NCBI GenBank assembly: GCA_020846105.1
Contig: JADLEN010000073.1
Coordinates: 1 to 6,051, forward strand
DNA: 6,051 bases
Direction: 5' to 3'
Source of the DNA: Chitinophagaceae bacterium
GTDB lineage: Bacteria > Bacteroidota > Bacteroidia > Chitinophagales > Chitinophagaceae
Numbering within the stretch: the stretch's first letter is position 1; the number at the start of each line of letters is the position of its first letter. The notes beneath the pieces were generated by a model. That model saw only the letters and a list, made by a program, of their open reading frames with translations. It was not told the DNA's origin and did not search any database. Positions 1 through 5,174 of this stretch are shown here, piece by piece. Position numbers and translations under genes: made by a program.

Positions 1-185
1 CGAATTTAGTTTACCGACTTATCTTTGGTAACGCAATCAAAAAAGGAATTTTCACAGGAACATTTTGGAAATTGGGTTATAAAAAACGGAAGTGGATTAG
101 TTTAGGTATGGTAAAATCTGTATCTGATAAAAAACGGAAGAAATGGCTGAACGACATAGAAAAACGATTTGCGGATATCCAATAA
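1..185 (+). CDS. C-terminal end of an unrecognised basic protein (5' truncated by the window)
   Basis: The frame beginning at base 3 is open from the window edge to a TAA at 183-185 and gives 60 residues, starting NLVYRLIFGN and ending EKRFADIQ. No start codon is needed because the gene enters from the left. The only in-frame ATG, at 108, would leave 25 residues, so the gene most likely began outside the window. The piece is rich in Lys and Arg (KKRKW, DKKRKKW) and has aromatic residues through its first half; the last third looks helical. I do not recognise the family. The base composition is AT-rich, like the lipoprotein gene that follows on the same strand about 70 bases on. That it is coding is fairly likely; its function cannot be given. 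Confidence 0.55.
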   Translation, partial: NLVYRLIFGNAIKKGIFTGTFWKLGYKKRKWISLGMVKSVSDKKRKKWLNDIEKRFADIQ

Positions 186-195
186 TGACGGAGAA

Positions 196-243
196 AAGAG
201 CAGCCGCTAACACGGGTTTGGCAAAATGGCGGGTTCAGTGCTA
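196..243 (+). repeat. Spacer with imperfect inverted repeat, possible dispersed intergenic element
   Basis: Between the stop at 185 and the ATG at 258 lies a GC-richer block in an AT-rich setting. It contains AGCA (199-202) and CCGC (204-207), matched in inverted order by GCGG (229-232) and TGCT (239-242), with GGTTTGGC (215-222) in the loop. The stem is broken, with one unpaired base on the left arm against six on the right, so it is not a standard terminator: only a short A-rich tract follows and there is no T run. The core 'ccgctaacacgggtttggc' resembles spacers I associate with dispersed repeats in Bacteroidota genomes. That resemblance is from memory and untested. It does not match the GTTRRRY/RYYYAAC core boxes of classical integron attC sites. 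Confidence 0.35.
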
Positions 244-257
244 AAATTAAAAATTGT

Positions 258-797
258 ATGAAAATTATTTTGTTGAGTCTATTTCTATGCTCGTCTTTTG
301 TACTTTTGTCGTCTTGTAAAAAGCTGGGAGGCTGTAAAGACGAACCTTTGTCTTTACAAAAAACGGATCATAATGGCAGTTTAAGAATCGACGGATTTTA
401 CTATGGTGATTCTAGTATAGCTTATCAGGGAATAGTATCAGTTGATTTGATTTTTTTTTATCGAAATGGGGTAATTCATGCTCCTGGAGCACCAGAATAT
501 CTGAAAATGAAAGATTATGTAATGCAGACATTAAACAATCCACAAAACTCTGTCCAATATCTCTGGGGATTATTCAAGCATTCTTCAGACAATATAGAGA
601 TAGAAAAATGGCTGCCGCGCCAATGTGGGTATTGGGTAGAGTATCGCTCAGGCAAAGTACTGAACGATACAACATTCGAGCTGACCTATCAAAAGCAAAG
701 TTATAAGGGGGAAAAAAGTTCGGGTTCAATCAATCAAATTTATCATTTTCGAGCTTTTAGCCCTAAACCGGATAGTACAAATAATTTTATTAAGTAA
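258..797 (+). CDS. Unrecognised small lipoprotein
   Basis: A 179-residue protein with a classic lipoprotein signal: MK start, hydrophobic core at residues 3-17 and lipobox LSSC, with the lipidated Cys at position 20 followed by KK. It should be exported by Sec, lipid-anchored, and exposed at the inner or outer membrane. The mature part is soluble and looks beta-rich, with many aromatic residues (GFYYGDSS, IFFYRNG, CGYWVEYRSG, FELTYQKQ). Two more Cys, at 26 and 123, could form a disulfide. The N-terminal part (NGSLRIDGFYYGD ... IFFYRNGVI) has the look of small Bacteroidota lipoproteins of unknown function, but I cannot name a family. The ATG at 258 places the signal peptide correctly and has an AT-rich leader with no Shine-Dalgarno. 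The gene is AT-rich and stands alone on this strand, converging on the uvrC operon, which fits accessory DNA. Confidence 0.8.
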   Translation: MKIILLSLFLCSSFVLLSSCKKLGGCKDEPLSLQKTDHNGSLRIDGFYYGDSSIAYQGIVSVDLIFFYRNGVIHAPGAPEYLKMKDYVMQTLNNPQNSVQYLWGLFKHSSDNIEIEKWLPRQCGYWVEYRSGKVLNDTTFELTYQKQSYKGEKSSGSINQIYHFRAFSPKPDSTNNFIK

Positions 798-890
798 TGT
801 GCAAATTTATAGCCCGTTTCCAGTTCGCCGTAGTCTGTCTCTGTTGGGCGAATGTCTGGGGCGAGTGCCTTTACTTCGTCCTTAGTAAAA

Positions 891-908
891 GGCAGTCTCC
901 TGACTGCC
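891..908 (-). terminator. Candidate intrinsic terminator for the uvrC transcription unit
   Basis: GGCAGTC (891-897) and GACTGCC (902-908) form a perfect 7 bp, GC-rich stem with a 4-base loop. Read on the - strand, the hairpin is followed directly by TTTT, the order expected of a Rho-independent terminator for transcripts coming from uvrC. It lies about 205 bases beyond the uvrC stop, which is far, and the T tract is short, so this is a moderate-to-weak call. On the + strand the hairpin is followed by acacaaacc, so it would not terminate the lipoprotein transcript. Confidence 0.35.
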
Positions 909-968
909 ACACAAACCACAAACAGAATAACCCCACACACTAAAGGTAGCACCCACGCAAGCGTGAGT

Positions 969-1030
969 GATAGCAGCGGATATCCTTTTGCCGCCTGAGC
1001 TTGTCGAAGGGTCGGGCAAAAGATAGCAGC
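969..1030. repeat. Composite intergenic repeat with the 'cctgagcttgtcgaagg' motif
   Basis: A nested structure is visible. The 9-base direct repeat gatagcagc (969-977 and 1022-1030) flanks an inverted repeat TTTTGCC (986-992) / GGCAAAA (1015-1021). In the centre sits cctgagcttgtcgaaggg (994-1011), with a small inner stem CTT-gtcg-AAG. The central motif is one I recognise as widely dispersed in bacterial intergenic regions, often flanked by inverted sequence. That recognition is from memory and was not searched. The arrangement of direct repeats around a dyad suggests either a small mobile or REP-like unit, or a hairpin inserted into an older spacer. Confidence 0.5.
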
Positions 1031-1042
1031 AAATAGCACGAC

Positions 1043-1080
1043 GCCGCCCCTTTGCTAGCAGGTGCGATGAGGGGGGCGGC
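1043..1080. repeat. GC-rich inverted repeat just downstream of uvrC
   Basis: GCCGCCCC (1043-1050) and GGGGCGGC (1073-1080) are exact reverse complements separated by 22 bases, which include the palindrome TGCTAGCA (1053-1060). The stem would be very stable in RNA. No T run follows on either strand, so it is not a canonical intrinsic terminator. It lies about 35 bases after the uvrC stop and could protect the 3' end of the uvrC mRNA from exonucleases, or simply be part of the repeat cluster in this interval. The symmetry is certain; the role is a guess. Confidence 0.45.
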
Positions 1081-1114
1081 GGCACGCCCAAAATGTGTAG
1101 CGCAGGGTGCCGTG

Positions 1115-2926
1115 CTAGCCCTGCTCGTGAAAATAGCGGTATACTATGCTGGCGCGGGATGCGCCTATGATGCGGGTGAGCTCGCGCTGGGTAAGGGTCT
1201 TGATTTTTTTGACGCTTTTGAAGGCGGTGAGTAGCTCGGTGGCGGTGGCGGCGCCTATGCCGGGTATGGTTTCGAGCTCGTTTTTGATGGTGCCTTTGCT
1301 GCGTAGCTGCCTATGAAAGGTGATGCCAAAGCGGTGAACCTCGTCGCGGATGCGGCGTAGTAGTAGGTGCGGGGCACTGTCGTAGGGCAGCTGTAGGGGT
1401 GTGCTGTCGCCGGGGAAAAATATGGATTCTTCGCGCTTGGCAAGGCCTACAACCGTCATACGGCCTTGGAGGCCTAGTGCGGCTATGCTTTTGAGTGCGG
1501 CACCTAGCTGGCCTTTGCCGCCGTCTATGATTACGAGTTGGGGCAGGGGTTTTTGCTCGTCGAGGAGGCGTTTGTAGCGGCGGTGCACTATTTCGGTCAT
1601 GGATGCAAAATCGTCTATACCTTCTACGGTGCGTATCTTGTAGTGGCGGTACTCTTTGTTGCTTGCAAGGCCGTTGCGAAAGCATACCATGGCGGCTACG
1701 GGGTAGGCGCCTTGGAAGTTGGAGTTGTCGAAACACTCTATGTGGGTGGGCAGCTGTGGTAGTTGCAGGGCTTGTTGCAATGCTTGCAGTGTGGCTAGTG
1801 CTTGCTGGTCTGTGGCGGCTTCTATCATAAGGCTTTTTTTGCGGCGCAGCTCGTCGCGGAAGATGGCTGCGTTTTTGAGGCTCATTTCTAGGAGGTTTTT
1901 TTTGTCGCCGGCCTTGGGTACGGTAAGTGTGAGCTGCTGTGTGGGCAGGCTTATGGGCATTGGGGCTATGACTTCGGTGGCTATACTGTTGAAGCGCTCG
2001 CGTAGGTGGGCATAGGCTAGTGCTAGTATGTCTTCGTCGGCTTCTTCTTCTATTTTTTGTTCTATCTGGGTGGTGTTGGCGTATATGATGGTGCCGTTTT
2101 GTAGCATCATAAAATTGACAAAGGCGTGCTGGCTGTCTTTGATAAGTGTGACAACGTCTATGTTGTTGAGCTTGGGATTTACGACCGTAGCTTTTTGCTG
2201 GTATTGCTGTAGTGCTGCTATTTTGTGTTTTATTATTTCGGCTTTTTCGAAATGGGTATCGGCTGCTAGGGCCATCATCTCGTCGCGGAGGCTGCGCAGT
2301 ACTGCGGCTATATTGCCGCGTAGTATGTGCCTGATGTATTGTAGCTTGTCGTTGTAGTTGTCTTCGGTTTGGTGGCCTTCGCAGGGGCCGTTGCAGTTGC
2401 CCAGGTGGTATTCTAAGCATACCTTGAACTTGCCTTTGGCAATATTGGCGGGGCTTAGGGGCAGGATACAGTTGCGCAGTGGGATGTTTTCTTTGATAAG
2501 GTCTAGCAATTCTCTGGCGGCCATGACGCTGGTAAAAGGCCCTATGTACTCGCTACCATCGCGTAGTACCTGCCGGGTAAAAAACACCCTGGGGAAGTGC
2601 TCGTTTTTGATAACAATGTAGGGAAAGCTTTTATCGTCTTTGAGCTCTATGTTGTAGCGGGGTTGGTAGTGTTTTATAAGGCTACGCTCTAGCAGAAAAG
2701 CATCGTGCTCGGATGGTGTGACGGTGTACTCTATATGGCGGATAAGCGCTACGAGTATAAGGGTTTTACGATTGTCTACAGAGCGGTAAAAGTAGGAGCT
2801 TACACGCTTGCGTAGGTCTTTGGCCTTGCCTATATACAGTAGTTCATGAGCCTCGGTGTAGTACTTGTATACGCCGGGCTGGTGCGGTATGGTGGCGGCT
2901 ATTACGCCAAACTCTTCTTTGGTCAT
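1115..2926 (-). CDS. uvrC: UvrABC excinuclease subunit C
   Basis: UvrC makes both incisions around a UvrB-marked DNA lesion in nucleotide excision repair. The 603 residues match the usual length and domain order. The N-terminal GIY-YIG nuclease (3' incision) shows GVY 18-20, YIG 31-33, Arg39 and Glu80. Four cysteines at 153, 170, 178 and 182 match the spacing of the Fe-S cluster motif described in UvrC. The UVR (UvrB-binding) motif lies around 224-240 (HFEKAEIIKHKI). The RNase H-like 5' nuclease shows ECFDNSNFQG (Asp400), GIDDF (438-439), IIDGGKGQL (Asp468) and RDEVHRFG (His531). C-terminal helix-hairpin-helix motifs run from about 551 (ETIPGIGAATATELL) to the end. All key residues are present, so it should be active. 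The ATG lies 24 bases after the end of the reading frame of the broken lipoprotein, which suggests co-transcription. Its G+C is visibly higher than that of the other genes. Confidence 0.98.
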   Translation of the reverse strand: MTKEEFGVIAATIPHQPGVYKYYTEAHELLYIGKAKDLRKRVSSYFYRSVDNRKTLILVALIRHIEYTVTPSEHDAFLLERSLIKHYQPRYNIELKDDKSFPYIVIKNEHFPRVFFTRQVLRDGSEYIGPFTSVMAARELLDLIKENIPLRNCILPLSPANIAKGKFKVCLEYHLGNCNGPCEGHQTEDNYNDKLQYIRHILRGNIAAVLRSLRDEMMALAADTHFEKAEIIKHKIAALQQYQQKATVVNPKLNNIDVVTLIKDSQHAFVNFMMLQNGTIIYANTTQIEQKIEEEADEDILALAYAHLRERFNSIATEVIAPMPISLPTQQLTLTVPKAGDKKNLLEMSLKNAAIFRDELRRKKSLMIEAATDQQALATLQALQQALQLPQLPTHIECFDNSNFQGAYPVAAMVCFRNGLASNKEYRHYKIRTVEGIDDFASMTEIVHRRYKRLLDEQKPLPQLVIIDGGKGQLGAALKSIAALGLQGRMTVVGLAKREESIFFPGDSTPLQLPYDSAPHLLLRRIRDEVHRFGITFHRQLRSKGTIKNELETIPGIGAATATELLTAFKSVKKIKTLTQRELTRIIGASRASIVYRYFHEQG

Positions 2927-2950
2927 GGCAGCGCTATAGTTGGGTATTGC

Positions 2951-3118
2951 TTACATAAATTTGTAGGCAATAGAAAGGTTTTTGGTACTACCAATAAGCG
3001 GGTCGTTTTCTTCTTGTATCTGAATGACGTGTACCGGCGAGTATAGTAGCTTTTGGCGTTGTACATTCCAGAAAGATTCTTTTACGGTTTCTATGTAAAT
3101 ATTCCGGATCTTGTTGTT
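2951..3118 (-). pseudogene. Detached C-terminal segment of the upstream lipoprotein, in frame after TAA
   Basis: Directly after the TAA that ends the lipoprotein frame (3119-3121), the same frame stays open for 55 codons to a TAA at 2951-2953. It begins NNKIRNIYIETVKESF, contains QKLLYSPVHVIQIQEEND and ends NLSIAYKFM. The text reads as real protein, with alternating beta-type hydrophobic residues and sensible codons. It continues the lipoprotein naturally, since its last residues before the stop are FTQKLQIAEDV. It has no good start codon of its own near its beginning. I infer that the original gene had about 196 codons and ended 24 bases before uvrC. The stop may be a nonsense mutation, a sequencing error or, less likely, a readthrough site. 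Confidence 0.6.
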
Positions 3119-3541
3119 TTACACATCTTCAGCTATTTGTAGTTTTTGGGTAAAAAGCTCGGGCTCTTTGGCGGTGTAGGTAAAGGTGCGTGTTTGTGTT
3201 GTAGGCTCTTCGAACATATCGAAATCGTAACGGTCTAGGAACTTAGGGTCGCTAATGTCTGTTTCAAAAAAAGTTTTGAAGAGCAGGCTCCATTTCATGG
3301 TCAGTGCATTGAGCATAATACTATCCGTTTTGCCATTGAGGGTTACATATTGGTGTAGCACATAAGGCTTACCGTGAAAAGTTTTCCACTGGTCTTTGGT
3401 AAAATCTTTGATAGAGAAATATCCAGCACTATTACTAGCATCGGTGTTAGGCACATCGGCTTTGCGGCCACAAGATAGTAGCATAGAAAGTAGCACAGGC
3501 ACTAGCATTAGTAGGCAACGAGGTTTCATAAAGCTATTCAT
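3119..3541 (-). CDS. Unrecognised lipoprotein, apparently truncated by an in-frame TAA
   Basis: The 140-residue protein has a signal peptide with lipobox LLSC and lipidated Cys at 24 from the first ATG. A second ATG at codon 5 (MKPRCLLML) gives an equally good signal and may be the real start. After the Cys a short Ser/Asn/Asp-rich linker leads to a mature domain with FSIKDFTKDQW, HQYVTLNGKTDS, KTFFETDISDPKFLDRYDF and FTQKLQ. It should be a periplasmic or surface lipoprotein of unknown function, and I associate the overall pattern with uncharacterised Chitinophagaceae-type proteins. The frame continues past the stop for 55 more plausible residues, so this product probably lacks the last quarter of the fold. 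It starts 16 bases after the VanZ-like gene and precedes uvrC, which fits one operon. TAA is used as a normal stop by gcvH, secE and nusG here, so the code is not altered. Confidence 0.75.
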   Translation of the reverse strand: MNSFMKPRCLLMLVPVLLSMLLSCGRKADVPNTDASNSAGYFSIKDFTKDQWKTFHGKPYVLHQYVTLNGKTDSIMLNALTMKWSLLFKTFFETDISDPKFLDRYDFDMFEEPTTQTRTFTYTAKEPELFTQKLQIAEDV

Positions 3542-3557
3542 AATTTGGGGGTAAATA

Positions 3558-3956
3558 TTACTGACGGCTACCTGCCATACGAGCAGCTATGGCAAATAGC
3601 AGCACACCTATAAGCGCACCACAGGCATCGGCATAAATGTCGTACAAATCTTTGGCTCTGCCCAAAAAAGACAATTGTCCTTGTAGCTCTTCGACCAGCC
3701 AGCCTAGGGCAGCACCAAGTATGCCTATGAGGCTTAGGTGCCTCCACGAAGAGCGAGGGTAGGCCAACAGCCAAAGAAAGGTGAAGCCGCCAAAGAGTAT
3801 AAAGTGTACCCACTTATCGGCAAAGGGCACATGGAGGTTTGGCACTTCGTTGCCGGGGATAAAACAGGCAATAAAAATGAGCAAAGTCCACACTATTGCG
3901 GTGAACTTTGCTCTTTTTGTATATAAAGAATGGGCAGAAAATAATTGCCAAAACAT
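3558..3956 (-). CDS. VanZ-like integral membrane protein
   Basis: The 132 residues form four predicted membrane helices: about 17-34, 49-66, 73-88 and 110-127. VanZ-family features are visible: DKWVHFILFGG (47-57) at the start of the second helix, and a later block EELQGQLSFLGRAKDLYDIYAD (89-110), in which the acidic, Gln, Arg and Asp residues are the conserved polar positions between helices three and four. VanZ itself lowers teicoplanin sensitivity, but most family members are uncharacterised, so resistance should not be assumed. The gene starts only 2 bases after the gcvH stop, which suggests translational coupling. I recall gcvH followed by a VanZ-like gene in other Bacteroidota, so the pair is probably inherited rather than recent. 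The family call is good; its role is unknown. Confidence 0.85.
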   Translation of the reverse strand: MFWQLFSAHSLYTKRAKFTAIVWTLLIFIACFIPGNEVPNLHVPFADKWVHFILFGGFTFLWLLAYPRSSWRHLSLIGILGAALGWLVEELQGQLSFLGRAKDLYDIYADACGALIGVLLFAIAARMAGSRQ

Positions 3957-3958
3957 TA

Positions 3959-4339
3959 TTAAGCGCCTATCAATGCTTTGTAAGCAGCAGCATCTAGCAA
4001 GTCTGCTACATCTGTGTGGTTAGCGATATTCATCTTCACCATCCAGCCTGCGCCATAAGGGTCTGTGTTTACAGCCTCTGGTGCAGTATCTAGCGCCGAG
4101 TTGAATTCTGTGATTTTGCCACTCAAAGGCAAGAAAAGGTCAGATACTGTTTTTACTGCTTCTACTGTACCAAACACATCGTTGGTGTTAAGATCTTTGC
4201 CAATAGTATCGATATCTACGAATACGATATCACCTAGCTCGCGCTGTGCAAAATCGGTAATACCAATTGTGGCTACGTCACCTTCGATCATAATCCACTC
4301 ATGATCCTTTGTGTACATTAATGCTTCTGGGAATTGCAT
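3959..4339 (-). CDS. gcvH: Glycine cleavage system H protein
   Basis: GcvH carries a lipoyl arm that moves the aminomethyl group from P-protein to T-protein and is then reoxidised by the L-protein. It can also act as a lipoate donor. The 126 residues match family length. The sequence shows MYTKDHEW (8-15), the hydrophobic core IGITDFAQRELGDIVFVD (25-42), and the lipoylation site GTVEAVKTVSDL with Lys63 as the attachment residue, followed by PLSGKI. The C-terminal NTDPYGAGWMVKM is also typical. I chose the ATG at 4339 because the H-protein fold begins with the FPEALMYTKDHEW segment. The frame stays open upstream to 4438, but that extension is unrelated hydrophobic sequence and would make the protein too long. 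It heads a likely operon with the VanZ-like gene, the lipoprotein and uvrC. No P- or T-protein gene is in the window. Confidence 0.97.
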   Translation of the reverse strand: MQFPEALMYTKDHEWIMIEGDVATIGITDFAQRELGDIVFVDIDTIGKDLNTNDVFGTVEAVKTVSDLFLPLSGKITEFNSALDTAPEAVNTDPYGAGWMVKMNIANHTDVADLLDAAAYKALIGA

Positions 4340-4456
4340 AATTAAAAGTTGTTTGAACGGTAAAATTACTAGAATAAAACCAAATTTCATAACAAAAGAA
4401 GATGATAAAATGCACATAAAACCAACATCGTATGACAAGCAAAACAGTCCTTAGTA

Positions 4457-5107
4457 TTATAACATAAAAAGAGTGGCTATTAGCAGTACTACTACCAATA
4501 TTATAGTAAGGAAGGTAACCAATTTTTGTTGTTTTTCTTGTTGGGCACGTTTTTGGTATTCGGCTATAATTAGATGCATAATAGCGTCATCTCCTTCTGT
4601 GGATATTAATGGCAAAAGCACTTCATGTATTTGTTGGTAAAGGCGCATTGTCATTACCCCTTTGGAAGCAGCAATAATATTTTTAACAATTTGGCTATTA
4701 ACATCAGAGTTGTTTTTGCGCAATATTATTGCAATCTGCTCTTTGGTCAACATCGCAAGAATATAATCGGTAAGCGCATCGGCATTCACCTGCCTTTGTG
4801 CCGATACATATTGTACCAAAGTTGCGCTACTTGTTAGTATGTCTGTTTCGTTGTTTATGGTTTTACCAGAGTATGCATCATAAAGTCCATGCTGACGTAG
4901 CATATAGTCATACTTCTTTCTGCTATTAGCATCGTACAGCACCTCGTAGGCGTTTTGTATCTCCTGAAAATATTCGGTTGCTCTAGGGTTGTCTTGGTTT
5001 TTATCTGGGTGATATTGCCTTGCCAAGCTACGGTAAGCCTTCTTTATCTCCTCTTTCGTAGCAAGAGGCGAGACGACTAAAATTTGATAATGGTTAGCAA
5101 TATTCAA
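4457..5107 (-). CDS. Tail-anchored J-domain (DnaJ-like) membrane protein
   Basis: A 216-residue Hsp40-type co-chaperone lacking the Gly/Phe region, zinc finger and substrate-binding domains of true DnaJ. Residues 6-70 are a J domain: HYQILVVSPLATKEEIKKAYRSLA, then the catalytic HPD at 33-35 that stimulates DnaK ATPase, then NAYEVLYDANSRKKYDYML. Residues 90-190 are mostly helical, charged and of unknown role. Residues 196-216 are one strongly hydrophobic helix ending exactly at the C-terminus, so the protein should be tail-anchored with the J domain in the cytoplasm. It likely recruits DnaK to the inner membrane; the client is unknown. The start is TTG at 5107: no in-frame ATG, GTG or CTG lies between it and the upstream TAA at 5153-5155, and a later start would cut the J domain. 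The TTG lies only 13 bases after the terminator of nusG. Confidence 0.9.
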   Translation of the reverse strand: MNIANHYQILVVSPLATKEEIKKAYRSLARQYHPDKNQDNPRATEYFQEIQNAYEVLYDANSRKKYDYMLRQHGLYDAYSGKTINNETDILTSSATLVQYVSAQRQVNADALTDYILAMLTKEQIAIILRKNNSDVNSQIVKNIIAASKGVMTMRLYQQIHEVLLPLISTEGDDAIMHLIIAEYQKRAQQEKQQKLVTFLTIILVVVLLIATLFML

Positions 5108-5120
5108 GCTAGTAAATGCT

Positions 5121-5154
5121 AAAAAAAGCCGCTTCGAAATCGGAGCGGCTTTTT
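5121..5154 (-). terminator. Strong intrinsic terminator after nusG
   Basis: AAAAAGCCGCT (5123-5133) and AGCGGCTTTTT (5144-5154) pair perfectly over 11 bp. A T-G wobble, C-G and G-C extend the stem to 14 bp around the tetraloop AAAT (5137-5140). On the - strand the stem runs into seven T residues (5127-5121), a textbook Rho-independent terminator 20 bases after the nusG stop. The A/T symmetry would also allow it to work on the + strand. It lies immediately before the TTG start of the J-domain gene, so that gene needs either readthrough or a promoter placed upstream of or inside this hairpin. Confidence 0.92.
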
Positions 5155-5174
5155 AAATAATAATATTTGTAGTG

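Larger units (their letters stand above)
798..1114. other. Non-coding convergent interval with hairpins and a composite repeat
   Basis: This 317-base interval separates the + strand lipoprotein from the end of uvrC on the - strand. I find no convincing gene in it. It holds three clear dyads: 891-908 (7 bp stem), 986-1021 (TTTTGCC/GGCAAAA) and 1043-1080 (GCCGCCCC/GGGGCGGC). The 9-base direct repeat gatagcagc occurs at 969-977 and 1022-1030, on either side of the middle dyad. A 98-codon frame on the - strand (1039 to 743) crosses these repeats and then runs antisense into the lipoprotein gene. It includes one hydrophobic segment but begins inside repeat sequence, so I do not call it. The interval is best seen as a repeat-bearing operon boundary. 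Confidence 0.6.

Noticed and set aside
743..1039. A 98-codon frame on the - strand with a hydrophobic segment (WVLPLVCGVILFVVCVAV) and a charged region after it
   Set aside because: It starts inside the repeat cluster (its first residues are encoded by the cctgagcttgtcgaagg repeat), contains the candidate terminator hairpin, and ends by running antisense through the 3' end of the lipoprotein gene. The charged part looks somewhat protein-like, so a remnant of a small membrane protein cannot be excluded, but support is too thin for a gene call.
1311..2420. A 369-codon open frame on the - strand inside uvrC
   Set aside because: It overlaps uvrC in another frame. Its translation is a Arg/Pro/Thr/His-rich string without domain character, as expected from the GC-rich codon use of uvrC. 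uvrC has every family motif, so this is a shadow frame.
1719..2621. Several + strand open frames antisense to uvrC
   Set aside because: Low-complexity Ser/Cys/Leu-rich translations mirror the codon bias of uvrC on the opposite strand. None shows a motif or a plausible start context.
3119..3121. The in-frame TAA as a sign of an altered genetic code
   Set aside because: gcvH, secE, nusG and the J-protein gene all end at TAA in the expected places, so TAA works as a normal stop here.
4340..4438. A 33-residue N-terminal extension of the gcvH frame
   Set aside because: The H-protein fold begins at the ATG at 4339. The upstream part is unrelated hydrophobic sequence in an AT-rich leader and would make GcvH longer than the family.
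4340..4456. A possible glycine riboswitch or clear promoter upstream of gcvH
   Set aside because: The 117-base spacer is AT-rich and lacks the paired conserved cores of a glycine riboswitch. I found no well-spaced match to the Bacteroidota -33/-7 promoter consensus.
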